64,000 nt of DNA from contig CAJQSO010000017.1 of the NCBI GenBank assembly GCA_905614365.1, forward strand, positions 1-64,000. The letters run 5' to 3'. Every line of letters begins with the position of its first letter. Position 1 is the stretch's first letter. Both the position numbers and the translations under genes were made by a program. Under the pieces are notes generated by a model that did no database searches, was not told the DNA's origin, and saw only the letters and a list, made by a program, of their open reading frames with translations. Below, piece by piece: positions 1 to 8,543 of this stretch. Origin of the DNA: an uncultured Candidatus Thioglobus sp. Its GTDB lineage: Bacteria > Pseudomonadota > Gammaproteobacteria > PS1 > Pseudothioglobaceae.

Positions 1-936
1 ATATCTAAGACTAAGCAGTATGTTTGCGTCATTGGTGGGGCTAACATAGACCTTCAGGGCTCAAGTGATAACGCTCTTTTATTAAACGATTCAAATCCAG
101 GTGAAATCTCTATGTCCTCTGGCGGCGTTGGAAGAAATATTGCTGAAAATATTGCTAGGTTATCCATACCAACTAAGATATTCTCATATGTCGGGTCTGA
201 TGCTATGGGAAATTTTTTAATTGAATCAACTCAAAAAGCCAATGTTGATACTTCATATATAAATAGACATCCTTCTTTACCAACCAGTCAATACCTATCA
301 GTACTTGACGATAATAATGATATGCTAGTATCAATCTCAGATATGAGAATTATTAATGAGATGAGCGTTGATGACATTAAGAGCCATGGTAGTACTTTAA
401 ATCAAAGCTCTGTTATTGTAATTGATACGAATGTTTCAATTGATGTCATTGAGTACGTTACTGAAGAATTTAGCCATATCCCCTTATTTTTGGACACTGT
501 GTCAATTGCGAAATCTGCAAAGATAATTCATCTTATCGGTAAGTTTCATACTGTTAAGCCAAATAGATTAGAGTCGGAGCTCATAACTGGTATCAAAATT
601 ACAGATGAATCAAGTATGCTTAAGGCAGCAAAAAATCTATTTGATAGAGGCTGTAAGCAAATATTTATAACCTTAGGTGAGGATGGCGTTTTTTATTTTG
701 ACGGAAAAAATTTTGGCAAATATACCCAAGAAAAAATTAATGTAGTCAGTGCAAATGGTGCAGGAGATGCTTTTGTTGCTGGTATGGTTTATGGATTTTT
801 AAAGTTAAGTTGCATTCAAGAAACAGTAAAATATGCCTCTACTGCAGCATTGATAGCCCTTAAAAGTAAGAATACGATTAGCAATGAATTATCAGTAGAG
901 AATATTGAACACTTATTAAAGGAACATAAGAAATGA
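1..936 (+). CDS. psuK: PfkB-family sugar kinase, probable pseudouridine kinase (5' truncated)
   Basis: Ribokinase/PfkB carbohydrate kinase, probably phosphorylating pseudouridine to pseudouridine 5'-phosphate in the cytoplasm. The frame is open from the first base. The PfkB N-terminal signature (VIGGANIDLQG, then SSGGVGRN) lies upstream of the first in-window ATG at 112, so the true start is before the window and only a few residues are missing (311 seen). The C-terminal signature ANGAGDAFVAG carries the catalytic Asp. It overlaps psuG by 4 bases, which is the main reason for preferring pseudouridine over other PfkB substrates. The family is sure; the substrate follows from the neighbour. Confidence 0.85.
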   Translation: MSKTKQYVCVIGGANIDLQGSSDNALLLNDSNPGEISMSSGGVGRNIAENIARLSIPTKIFSYVGSDAMGNFLIESTQKANVDTSYINRHPSLPTSQYLSVLDDNNDMLVSISDMRIINEMSVDDIKSHGSTLNQSSVIVIDTNVSIDVIEYVTEEFSHIPLFLDTVSIAKSAKIIHLIGKFHTVKPNRLESELITGIKITDESSMLKAAKNLFDRGCKQIFITLGEDGVFYFDGKNFGKYTQEKINVVSANGAGDAFVAGMVYGFLKLSCIQETVKYASTAALIALKSKNTISNELSVENIEHLLKEHKK

Positions 937-1853
937 AGCTAGATGATTACATAGATTTTCACCCTGACGTTAAAAATGCATTAAAAAATAACCTGCCAAT
1001 TGTGGCTCTTGAGTCTACTATTATTTCACACGGGATGCCTTACCCTAAAAATATAGAAACTGCATTGATGGTTGAAAAAACAGTACGATCAAATAAAGCA
1101 GTTCCAGCAACAATTGCAATTATTAAAGGGCGCTTAAAAATAGGTCTTACTAAAGAAGAAATTGAATTTTTAGCAACGAATGATGAGATTAAAAAGATTT
1201 CCAGGAGAGATCTCGCTGTTGCCGTTTCACAAAAACTATCCGGCTCCACAACAGTTGCGTCAACTATGATTATTGCAGACCTTGCAAAGATAGCAGTATT
1301 TGCAACAGGAGGAATAGGAGGCGTTCATAGAGGCGCTGAGACAACACTTGATATCTCTGCAGATCTTGATGAACTTTCAAGAACAAACGTGTGCGTTGTT
1401 TGTGCTGGAGTAAAGTCAATACTTGATATAGGGCTAACCCTTGAGTATCTTGAAACTAAGGGCGTTCCTGTTATTGGTTACAAAACATCTGAGCTTCCAG
1501 CTTTTTATTCAACAAAATCTGGGTTTAATGTTGACTATAGGATTGATGCCGCAATTGAGATTGCAGGCATATTAAAAACTAAGTGGGACCTCAGCATTGA
1601 TGGAGGCGTTTTAGTTACAAATCCTATTCCAGTAGCATTTGAACTGGAATCAAGCGTTATGAATGAAGCCATAAATATAGCCATTATTGAAGCTGACAAT
1701 GAAAATATCATAGGCAAAAAAATAACGCCTTATTTGTTATCAAAAGTCAATGAAATAACTAAAGGTAAGAGCTTAGATGCCAACATCAAGTTGATTAAAA
1801 ATAATGCAGATCTAGCAGCTAAAATTGCGGTTCATTTTTCAAAAATAGATTAG
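933..1853 (+). CDS. psuG: Pseudouridine-5'-phosphate glycosidase
   Basis: Cleaves the C-C glycosidic bond of pseudouridine 5'-phosphate to uracil and ribose 5-phosphate, the second step of pseudouridine salvage. The 306-residue protein has the family length and diagnostic blocks ALESTIISHGMPYP (about residues 25-38), SRRDLA, and ATGGIGGVHRGAE with the flanking TLDISADL. The start overlaps the kinase stop by 4 bases (ATGA), so the two are translationally coupled. It ends tail to tail with the leftward gene at 1850, the stop regions overlapping by 4 bases. Nothing unusual in the sequence. Confidence 0.95.
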   Translation: MKLDDYIDFHPDVKNALKNNLPIVALESTIISHGMPYPKNIETALMVEKTVRSNKAVPATIAIIKGRLKIGLTKEEIEFLATNDEIKKISRRDLAVAVSQKLSGSTTVASTMIIADLAKIAVFATGGIGGVHRGAETTLDISADLDELSRTNVCVVCAGVKSILDIGLTLEYLETKGVPVIGYKTSELPAFYSTKSGFNVDYRIDAAIEIAGILKTKWDLSIDGGVLVTNPIPVAFELESSVMNEAINIAIIEADNENIIGKKITPYLLSKVNEITKGKSLDANIKLIKNNADLAAKIAVHFSKID

Positions 1854-2242
1854 TTATTCTTTTCTCTAACAAAAAAATTAAACAAAAGAATAAGCCCTAC
1901 AACAAAAAGAATTAGCATAATAAGTATGCCCTGATCTGATTTAAGATACTTGTAAGCTAGCGACTTAACAGAGCTAATTGTTTCTATATCATTAGTATTC
2001 TGACTGACTTCACTTATCGTTTGATTAATAAGTTTTGGCTGAACTATTGCTGAGGCTTCACTTTCATCTGAGAGAGCTAATTCTGAATTGTCTTCCTGAA
2101 GAAAGTTTGGAGTTTCATCATAATCATCATTAAGAGAGTTTAAGGGAAGTACCTGGTCTCTATCATCTCCTCCAGCATAAGAGAAGCTGACAAAAAAGAA
2201 AGATAAAAATAAGATTACAAGTAATTTTTTCATAGTGCACAT
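1850..2242 (-). CDS. Hypothetical exported or membrane-anchored protein
   Basis: I do not recognise this 130-residue protein. It starts with a signal-peptide-like stretch (MKKLLVILFLSFFFVSFSYAGG), followed by an acidic, Ser/Asn-rich low-complexity middle (about residues 25-95) and a C-terminal hydrophobic helix (ILIMLILFVVGLILLFNFFV) ending in basic residues. The layout suggests a periplasmic segment held by a C-terminal anchor. An AAAGG ribosome binding site about 9 bases upstream favours the ATG at 2242; the next ATG (2233) would begin at MKKLL but sits too far from that site. Confidence 0.6.
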   Translation of the reverse strand: MCTMKKLLVILFLSFFFVSFSYAGGDDRDQVLPLNSLNDDYDETPNFLQEDNSELALSDESEASAIVQPKLINQTISEVSQNTNDIETISSVKSLAYKYLKSDQGILIMLILFVVGLILLFNFFVREKNN

Positions 2243-2347
2243 AATAATATACCTTTAGGCAAAAATAATCAAAAATTCTACTCAATAAATTGAGAATTAA
2301 TTACTCCAATTCTGTTACTATATCGTCTTACTTAATCGGAGAAAATT

Positions 2348-2539
2348 ATGGCAACTTATGAATGTAGTAATTGTGGAATGGGCGTTAATGCAAGCTGCGC
2401 TAAATGTGATGAGCCCCTTGTAGATGGTGTACTTAAGCTTGATGATGGCGGCGAAGTTCAGATTTCTGAGTGTCCAAATGGTCATGGCAAAATCAAATCA
2501 CCAATGTGCTGCGGTAATGATATGAGCTGCGCGATCTAA
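2348..2539 (+). CDS. Small Cys-rich, probable zinc-binding protein
   Basis: A 63-residue protein with eight cysteines: C6-x2-C9, C17-x2-C20, C42, C54-C55 and C61, plus H46. The paired CxxC knuckles suggest a zinc ribbon or a related metal site. The start is set by a GGAG box 7-8 bases upstream of ATG 2348. A strong terminator follows (2563-2598), so the gene looks monocistronic. I do not recognise a named family and propose no function; the adjacent Cys54-Cys55 pair and the third half-site SEC42-PNGH46 are unusual for a plain zinc ribbon. Confidence 0.7.
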   Translation: MATYECSNCGMGVNASCAKCDEPLVDGVLKLDDGGEVQISECPNGHGKIKSPMCCGNDMSCAI

Positions 2540-2562
2540 CATCGTTTTAAATCTATTTCAAT

Positions 2563-2598
2563 AACTCCTAGTATTAATAATATTAGGAGTTTTTTTTG
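2563..2598 (+). terminator. Rho-independent terminator
   Basis: Inverted repeat AACTCCTA (2563-2570) / TAGGAGTT (2584-2591) with an AT-rich, partly self-complementary loop, followed by a run of eight T (2590-2597). It follows the Cys-rich gene by about 25 bases and precedes the dioxygenase start at 2624. Confidence 0.85.
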
Positions 2599-2623
2599 CT
2601 AATAATTTAAAATATTCATTTTT

Positions 2624-3457
2624 ATGAAAAACTTACTTACTCCAGTAGAAATTAATCAGTTTAAGTCTGATGGTGCGGTCTTGATAAAGGGTAAATTTGA
2701 TAAACAATGGATAGATAAGCTAAGAAGAGGTATTGATGAAGATATCAAAAACCCCAGTCCAAGGTTTGAGAGGCACACCAAAGATATAAATGCGCCTGGT
2801 TATTTTGAGGATTTCTGGACCTGGGATCTTTATAAGGACTTTAAAGACTTCGTTTTTAACTCACCAACAGCCAAAATAGCCTCTGAGCTCTTGCAGGCTA
2901 AAAAAATAAACTTAGTAATGGACAACTGGTTTTTTAGAGAGGCGGGATCAAAGTCTGGCGCTCCATTCCATCATGACATCTCCTACTTTGATTTTGAGGG
3001 TTCAATGTGTGTTCTTTGGCTCCCTTTAGAGCCTGTATCAAAGGAAGAGGGGATTGCTTGGATTAAGGGCTCTCATCTTTGGGATAAGCTGTTCATTAGA
3101 ACTCGATTTAATGAAGGGCATCTTGTAGATGGAGAGGCTGGCATTGTCAACGGCAAAACTTATGATATTACGCCAGATATCCTTAATAATAAAGATGATT
3201 ATGAGTTTCTTCAATGGGACCTTAAGCTGGGAGATTGCGTCTTTTTTGATATGCGAACGCTGCACGGAAGCTTAAATCAAGTAACGCCAAAAAAAGATAT
3301 TCATCGATATACCTTAAGAATGGCTAAAGAAGGCTCTATGATTGAGTATCGAGGTGATTGGGCTCAAGAAGAAAGAGCAATGATGGAGGCAAATGGTTAT
3401 CAAAATGGCGATGATTTAGATGGCAAAATGTTTCCAACACTCTATGCAGAGGGCTGA
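2624..3457 (+). CDS. Phytanoyl-CoA dioxygenase (PhyH) family protein
   Basis: A non-haem Fe(II)/2-oxoglutarate oxygenase of the PhyH superfamily, 277 residues. The iron facial triad is visible: H116-H-D118 (FHHDIS) and the distal His214 (TLHGS); an Arg in RYTLRMA is placed to bind 2-oxoglutarate. The family hydroxylates small molecules as varied as ectoine, acyl-CoAs and amino acid derivatives, and the substrate cannot be read from the sequence. There is no clear Shine-Dalgarno sequence before ATG 2624. It is followed within 3 bases by a small, apparently frameshifted ORF (3460-3577). Confidence 0.85.
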   Translation: MKNLLTPVEINQFKSDGAVLIKGKFDKQWIDKLRRGIDEDIKNPSPRFERHTKDINAPGYFEDFWTWDLYKDFKDFVFNSPTAKIASELLQAKKINLVMDNWFFREAGSKSGAPFHHDISYFDFEGSMCVLWLPLEPVSKEEGIAWIKGSHLWDKLFIRTRFNEGHLVDGEAGIVNGKTYDITPDILNNKDDYEFLQWDLKLGDCVFFDMRTLHGSLNQVTPKKDIHRYTLRMAKEGSMIEYRGDWAQEERAMMEANGYQNGDDLDGKMFPTLYAEG

Positions 3458-3459
3458 CT

Positions 3460-3577
3460 ATGAAAGATTTTGAATTAACTGTTTTTGATTTAAAAAAACT
3501 TTAAGAAAAAGAACAAAAAATTTGTTCAGGTTGATAAACTTGAACAAGCAATTGCAGCAAAAGAAGCCGGAAACTAA
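3460..3577 (+). pseudogene. Small ORF split by a frameshift at an A7 run
   Basis: From ATG 3460 the frame reads MKDFELTVFDLKKL and stops at 3502-3504. The adjacent frame then stays open from 3494 to a stop at 3575-3577 and ends FVQVDKLEQAIAAKEAGN. Removing one A from the seven-A run at 3492-3498 would join them into one lysine-rich product of about 38 residues. It could be a decayed gene, a sequencing or assembly error, or a gene read through by slippage. It begins 2 bases after the dioxygenase stop. No family is recognised. Confidence 0.4.
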
Positions 3578-3606
3578 ATATTCTTTATTATCTCAACCTA
3601 AATACT

Positions 3607-4854
3607 CTAAATCTTTTTTAAAGCACTTATCAGTTTATTAACATCCTCATGGGTATTGTAATGAACCATACTTGTTCTAACAACGCCGTCATCGGTACTA
3701 ATTCCAAGTGCCTTTAAACATCTCCATGCGTAGAAATTATCATTTCTAGTTGCTATGCCATTTTTTACAAGCTCACTACTTACATCTTTTGAGGATTTGT
3801 TTTTAATCGTAAAGGCTATCGTTGGCGCTCTATCTTTATTCTCTATTTTGTTTTTTCCAATAAGATTAATATCATCTCGAGAGTTGATGTAATCAAGAAG
3901 TGGGTTTGCAATCTCCATTTCGTGAACAGCAATTAACTCATTAACTGCTTCAATTTTTTCTCTAGTTGAGGCCTCTTTGCCGGGAAAATGATGCTCATAT
4001 AAGTTATTAAAGTACTCATAAACGCCTATTAGACAAGATAGCTCTTCATGATTTGGCCCACCAGGGTTAAGTGTGTAAGGAACATCTCCTTCTAGGAATT
4101 CGTGATTTTGATTGGGAAGCTTGCTTAGGATTTCTTTTTTTCCATAAAGAAGTCCAAGGTGAGGGCCAAACGTCTTGTAAAGACTAAATGCGTAAAAATC
4201 GACATCAAGGTCCTTTACGTCTGGAAAACCATGGGGCGCATAGGAGACGCCATCACCAACTATATAAGCGTCATACTCATGAACTAACTTAGCAATTGAT
4301 TTTAAATCATTGATTGACCCAACTATATTCGAGCAGTGCGTAACAGCAACAATTTTAGTTTTATCTGATAGAAGTGCTTTAAGGTCATTAATCTCAAGTT
4401 CTGCAGTATCTGTATTAATTTGCCATTCTTTTATTACGGCGCCATGCTCAGCAAGTCTTCGCCAAGCGCCAACATTAGCCTCATGATCCTGGTTTGTGAC
4501 AATAACCTCATCCCCTGGCTTAAGGAGGCTTTTCATTGCATTGGATAATACGTACATATTCATTGTTGTTGAGCCGCCTATAATTATTTCATCTGTCTTT
4601 GCATTAATCATCTCAGCAAAAAGCTTTGTGGCTTGATCCATATTGTCACCAGCAATGGCAGAGGTATCAAATTCAGCATATGGCTGGACTTTAGTAGACG
4701 TCATAAAATGGTTTAAGTGTTCTATAACGTTAGTAGGAACATAGCTACCTCCAGCGTTTTCAAAGAATGACCATTTTGAACTTTTTGGATCATTAAAGGC
4801 TGGGAATTGTGCTTTGACGTAATCGACGTCTAGTGAGATATTATTACTCGGCAT
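3607..4854 (-). CDS. Class V aminotransferase / cysteine desulfurase-like protein
   Basis: PLP-dependent fold-type I enzyme of 415 residues. The Schiff-base lysine lies in FSLYKTFGPHLG and the PLP-ring Asp in VGDGVSYAPHG; GGSTTMNMY contacts the phosphate. It best resembles the cysteine desulfurase-like subfamily (TIGR01976 type), and I see no obvious catalytic-cysteine loop, so a transaminase or lyase is as likely as a desulfurase. It is the last gene of a leftward unit gntR-aldolase-aminotransferase, 36 bases after the aldolase. The substrate presumably belongs to the pathway fed by the divergent importer. Confidence 0.75.
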   Translation of the reverse strand: MPSNNISLDVDYVKAQFPAFNDPKSSKWSFFENAGGSYVPTNVIEHLNHFMTSTKVQPYAEFDTSAIAGDNMDQATKLFAEMINAKTDEIIIGGSTTMNMYVLSNAMKSLLKPGDEVIVTNQDHEANVGAWRRLAEHGAVIKEWQINTDTAELEINDLKALLSDKTKIVAVTHCSNIVGSINDLKSIAKLVHEYDAYIVGDGVSYAPHGFPDVKDLDVDFYAFSLYKTFGPHLGLLYGKKEILSKLPNQNHEFLEGDVPYTLNPGGPNHEELSCLIGVYEYFNNLYEHHFPGKEASTREKIEAVNELIAVHEMEIANPLLDYINSRDDINLIGKNKIENKDRAPTIAFTIKNKSSKDVSSELVKNGIATRNDNFYAWRCLKALGISTDDGVVRTSMVHYNTHEDVNKLISALKKI

Positions 4855-4890
4855 TGGAACTCCTTATTAAAAAAATACTATTAAATAAAT

Positions 4891-5616
4891 CTAATTTTTA
4901 TAGTCTGCTTCTTCCTTATCTAAAATTCTTTTCAAAGCATCAAAATGCATATCTGATGCATCATATTTTTGCCATTGAGCGGCAGTTTTTGTGGCAATCT
5001 CGTGTGATACTTGATGTATTTTTTTTCCTGTTTGGTAGGCCCCAATAAGAGTTTCACAGGATCTCTCATAATAAAAAAGATCATCAAAGGCTTTAGCAAC
5101 TGTATTTGCAGCAGTTAGAACGCCATGGTTACCCATTAACATTATTGAGTTATCCCCTAATATTGTGCTTAATCTCTCCGCTTCTTTACCAAGACCCATG
5201 CCGTTATATTCATAATCGATCGATACTTTTTCATAAAAGCGCATAGTGTTTTGATCAATCGGCTTCATGGTTTTATCTTCTAAGCAAGACAAGATGGTTG
5301 CGTACTTAGGATGGACGTGGAGGATGCATCTTGCTTGCGGATTATTTCTATGCAAAGCGCCGTGTATTGCCCAGGCTGTTGGATCTGGAGCATTTGGCTT
5401 AGACATTATAGATTCATCTTTTGAATCAACTAGGATAAGATCGCTTGCACAAATCTGTGAGAAGTGCATTCCAATAGGGTTTAGAAGAAATTTTGAACCA
5501 TCTTCTGAAACTGCTAAACTGAAATGATTTGCAACGGCTTCATGCATGTTTAGCCTTGCAGCCCAACGAAAAGCTGCTGCAAGATCAATGCGTTCTTTTT
5601 TGAAGTCATTTGACAT
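4891..5616 (-). CDS. Class II aldolase/adducin family protein
   Basis: 241-residue zinc-dependent class II (FucA-like) aldolase or decarboxylase. The zinc ligands are the HVH pair in CILHVHPKYATIL (about residues 99-101) and the His in MGNHGVLT (about residue 162). Family members cleave or epimerise phosphorylated sugars, decarboxylate oxo-tetronate phosphates, or act on unphosphorylated hydroxy acids; the sequence does not decide. It lies 71 bases after gntR and 36 before the aminotransferase gene on the same strand, so it is probably co-transcribed under GntR control. Confidence 0.85.
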   Translation of the reverse strand: MSNDFKKERIDLAAAFRWAARLNMHEAVANHFSLAVSEDGSKFLLNPIGMHFSQICASDLILVDSKDESIMSKPNAPDPTAWAIHGALHRNNPQARCILHVHPKYATILSCLEDKTMKPIDQNTMRFYEKVSIDYEYNGMGLGKEAERLSTILGDNSIMLMGNHGVLTAANTVAKAFDDLFYYERSCETLIGAYQTGKKIHQVSHEIATKTAAQWQKYDASDMHFDALKRILDKEEADYKN

Positions 5617-5687
5617 AGTTGATAAGTTTAACTGGAAGTCGATTAAATGGCAAAAAAACTAAAAAAAAACTAGATAGCTAGATTAAA

Positions 5688-6410
5688 TTAAGGCTGAGGT
5701 GTTCCAATTGTAGTGGTATAACTGAACATATCCGCTCTTCCTGTTGTAATTCGGAACTCAACGAGCCCTTTATCTTTTGCATAGGAGTGACGATTTAATA
5801 TTACAACTGGATCGCCTTTATTGATATGAAGAATTTTTGCAGTTTCATCATCTGCAATGCCTGCAGTCAAAACTTCTTGAGAAGAGTTAATTTGAGTATC
5901 AAACTCTTTAAAAATAACAGCATAAAGAAGATCAGGTATATGAAGTGAAGGCTTTTGAAGTCCTTCTACAACGTCAGCAACCCACCAAGATTTTTCAATA
6001 ATAATAGGATTTTTTTTATCAATATATCCTCTTCTCTCTAGATAAATAACATCATCAGCTTGATTTATACCTAATTGAAATGAAATCTCAGAGGTCGCTT
6101 TAACTTTTTTTCTGATAGGTGTGGTTTTGTATATTCGAATTGATGACCCAGTCTGGTTTCCATAACTAAAGAAATTAAAAATACTATTATCAAATCCATA
6201 GTCAGATATATAAGTTCCCTTACCATGATGACGATAAAGAACTTTATTATGCTCAAGTTTGTCAATAGCTTTTCTGACAGTACCAACACTTACGTTAAGT
6301 AATTTAGAAAGTTGCGACTCAGATGGAATTAAATCACCAATGGTCAGCTCACCACTGCTTATTTGACTATTTATATAATCTATAACAGTTTGGTATAGCT
6401 TTTTATTCAT
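5688..6410 (-). CDS. GntR/HutC-family transcriptional regulator
   Basis: 240 residues: an N-terminal winged helix (about 1-72; SQLSKLLNVSVGTVRKAIDKLE recognition region) and a C-terminal UTRA ligand-binding domain (about 90-235). HutC-type proteins are usually repressors released by a pathway metabolite. It heads the leftward unit and is divergent from tctABC. Palindromic repeats just downstream of the tctA promoter (6540-6571) are its likely operators, and AGTATACT (6457-6464) closer to its own start fits the GT-N2-AC pattern of GntR sites and could serve autoregulation. Confidence 0.9.
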   Translation of the reverse strand: MNKKLYQTVIDYINSQISSGELTIGDLIPSESQLSKLLNVSVGTVRKAIDKLEHNKVLYRHHGKGTYISDYGFDNSIFNFFSYGNQTGSSIRIYKTTPIRKKVKATSEISFQLGINQADDVIYLERRGYIDKKNPIIIEKSWWVADVVEGLQKPSLHIPDLLYAVIFKEFDTQINSSQEVLTAGIADDETAKILHINKGDPVVILNRHSYAKDKGLVEFRITTGRADMFSYTTTIGTPQP

Positions 6411-6502
6411 TTTAATAAGACTAATTTTGTTAAATTATGATGACAATAGGTCAATCAGTATACTCATTTAGTTTTACACTTTTTAGCATTAAATATTTTT
6501 TA

Positions 6503-6531
6503 TTGACTTTTATATACGTCCGGTGTACGAT
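6503..6531 (+). promoter_or_regulatory. Sigma-70 type promoter of the tctABC unit
   Basis: TTGACT (6503-6508), a 17-base spacer, and TACGAT (6526-6531). The predicted start is near 6538, giving a leader of about 68 bases before the tctA ATG at 6606. Repeats in the first 35 transcribed bases are positioned for repression. Confidence 0.65.
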
Positions 6532-6534
6532 GTT

Positions 6535-6572
6535 TTACACATATATATGAGTTTCATTACACATATATATGA
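6535..6572. promoter_or_regulatory. Tandem palindromic operator candidates
   Basis: The 16-base sequence TTACACATATATATGA occurs twice (6535-6550 and 6557-6572). Each copy contains the perfect palindrome CATATATATG (6540-6549 and 6562-6571), with centres 22 bases apart, close to two helical turns. Directly downstream of the promoter and beside a gntR gene, they are probable repressor sites. AT-rich composition makes single palindromes cheap, but an exact 16-base repeat at this spacing is much less so. Confidence 0.55.
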
Positions 6573-6605
6573 ATAAATGTATGTTTTTATTAAATTGGAT
6601 ATGTA

Positions 6606-8099
6606 ATGGAATTTTTAAACTACTTTGATAATGTCTTCACTGTTTATCATATTGCTCTTCTGGTAGGAGGAACTTTTGCCGGTATTATTCTTGGAGCACT
6701 TCCAGGATTAAGTCCAACAATGTCTGTTGCACTTCTTATTCCATTTACATTTCATATGAAGCCCGAAAGTGGGCTGATATTACTTGGCGCTATGTACACA
6801 GCAACTGTTGCTGGAGGTGCAATTAGTGCAATACTTGTCAACGTTCCTGGCGCTCCTGCAAACATTGCAACTGCATTGGATGGACATAAAATGGCGCAGA
6901 ACGGTAAAGCTAAGAATGCCCTACATTATTGTTTTATTAGTTCATTTGTTGGTGGTATTTTTGGAGTATTTATTCTCATATTTTTTACTCCACCACTTGC
7001 TGCATTGTCATTAAAGTTTATGTCCACAGAGATGTTTTGGGTTGCAATTCTAGGTATCACAATTATTGCGACTCTGGACTCAAAATCAGTCATTAAAGGC
7101 TTATTATCAGGACTATTTGGATTAATGCTTGCAACAATTGGAGAGCACCCTACAAATGCAGTTGAAAGGTTTGTTTTTACAGATCATCTTGAAAGTGGCG
7201 TTCATATTGTGGTTGGGTTAATTGGTTTATTCGCAATGCCTCAAGTCTGGAATCTTTTAGAGAATTTTTATGCTAAGAAGAACCGAGTTTTTTCAGCTAC
7301 TGGTGATGCAACATTGATTCAATCTTTTAAACTTGTTTTTAGCAAACTTAAAGCTTTATCAATTGGATCTATTATTGGCTCAATAATTGGAATTATTCCA
7401 GGTGCGGGTGGACAGATTGCAGGCATTGTTGCTTATGACCAATCTAAAAAGGTAAGCTCAAATAGGGAAAACTATGGAAAAGGAGAGCCTGAAGCAATTA
7501 TTGCTGCTGAGAGTGCTAACAATTCTATGGTTGGCCCTTCTCTAATTCCACTTCTTACTTTAAGTATTCCCGGCAGTCCTACTGCTGCAGTTCTACTAGG
7601 CGGATTATTAATTCATGGGATATTCCCAGGGCACGATATATTTACTAAAAACCCTGAAGTTATATGGACTTTTATTGATTCACTAATAATCGCACAAATT
7701 CTAATGTTGATTATTGGTTTATTCCTTAGTAGACATAGTAAATGGATTATGAAAGTGCCAGATAACTATATGGCAGTTGGTATTTTATTACTAGCTGTAT
7801 TTGGAACTTATAGCATTCAAAATAACTATTCTGATGTTTTGATTATGTTTACATTGGGAACTCTAATGTATTTTGGAAGTAAAGCTGGATTTAGCCCAGT
7901 TCCAGTTGTATTAGGCTTAATACTAGGAACAATGACAGAGGAAAAATTTCTACTTGGTAACCTTATAGGAAACGCAAAAGGAAGCTCTTTTCAACACTTT
8001 ACGTCAGGAACAATAAATATTGTTTTAATTTTGCTATGTATTGCTTCCATTGTGTACGGAGTATATTCCAGTAGAAAATCTAAAAAAATTAAAGCATGA
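6606..8099 (+). CDS. tctA: Tripartite tricarboxylate transporter, large membrane subunit TctA
   Basis: The 12-TM-type permease of a TTT family secondary importer, 497 residues, which is the family length. TctA hallmarks include LGALPGLSPTMSVALLIPFTF near the N terminus and the matching IGIIPGAGGQIAGIVAYDQSK at about residues 262-282, plus SIPGSPTAAVLLGGLLIHG. It sits in the inner membrane and works with TctB and the periplasmic TctC. TTT systems import carboxylates (citrate, tartrate, aromatic acids) and some sulfonates. The stop overlaps the tctB start by 4 bases. Substrate is unknown from the sequence. Confidence 0.95.
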   Translation: MEFLNYFDNVFTVYHIALLVGGTFAGIILGALPGLSPTMSVALLIPFTFHMKPESGLILLGAMYTATVAGGAISAILVNVPGAPANIATALDGHKMAQNGKAKNALHYCFISSFVGGIFGVFILIFFTPPLAALSLKFMSTEMFWVAILGITIIATLDSKSVIKGLLSGLFGLMLATIGEHPTNAVERFVFTDHLESGVHIVVGLIGLFAMPQVWNLLENFYAKKNRVFSATGDATLIQSFKLVFSKLKALSIGSIIGSIIGIIPGAGGQIAGIVAYDQSKKVSSNRENYGKGEPEAIIAAESANNSMVGPSLIPLLTLSIPGSPTAAVLLGGLLIHGIFPGHDIFTKNPEVIWTFIDSLIIAQILMLIIGLFLSRHSKWIMKVPDNYMAVGILLLAVFGTYSIQNNYSDVLIMFTLGTLMYFGSKAGFSPVPVVLGLILGTMTEEKFLLGNLIGNAKGSSFQHFTSGTINIVLILLCIASIVYGVYSSRKSKKIKA

Positions 8100-8527
8100 A
8101 TAGTCAAATAAAAATATCAACCGTTATTGTTACACTAGTTAGTGCCTTTCTAGTTTATTCATCATTTATTTTAGGTGATTCAGAGAACTATCTATTTCCA
8201 AGACTCATATCTGCAACTATTGCTATCTTAACGATAATGCTTTGGTTTGAGAAGGGTGAGGCTGACAAATCAACTAATTTCAAAGATTTAATGCCAGGCA
8301 TAGCAATCGCTTCAGCATTTATCTTACTACTAAAAATACTGGGCTTCTACTTAGCCTCAATGATCGTATTCTTTACGCTTGTAATGTACTACACCAAGCC
8401 TACGGAATCAAAAGACTTTTGGCGTGTGTTACTCATAAAATTGGGTGTCGCATTTGTGTTTACTTTTGCACTATATGGATTGTTTACACTACTTTTAAAA
8501 GTTCATACACCAGAAGGTTTGTTTTAA
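8096..8527 (+). CDS. tctB: Tripartite tricarboxylate transporter, small membrane subunit TctB
   Basis: 143-residue protein with four predicted TM helices (about 8-28, 36-54, 68-90 and 110-135), the usual TctB layout. It overlaps tctA by 4 bases and is followed 16 bases later by tctC. TctB is poorly conserved in sequence, so the call rests on size, topology and position in a complete tctABC set. It assists TctA in the inner membrane. Confidence 0.88.
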   Translation: MNSQIKISTVIVTLVSAFLVYSSFILGDSENYLFPRLISATIAILTIMLWFEKGEADKSTNFKDLMPGIAIASAFILLLKILGFYLASMIVFFTLVMYYTKPTESKDFWRVLLIKLGVAFVFTFALYGLFTLLLKVHTPEGLF

Positions 8528-8543
8528 CAAAAAAGGAGAAAAA

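Noticed and set aside
112-936. Starting the kinase at ATG 112
   Set aside because: The conserved PfkB N-terminal signature lies upstream in the same open frame from base 1; the gene is truncated by the window.
1040-1249. Antisense ORFs inside psuG and many other genes
   Set aside because: They lie wholly inside well-supported genes in other frames and show no domain or ribosome site.
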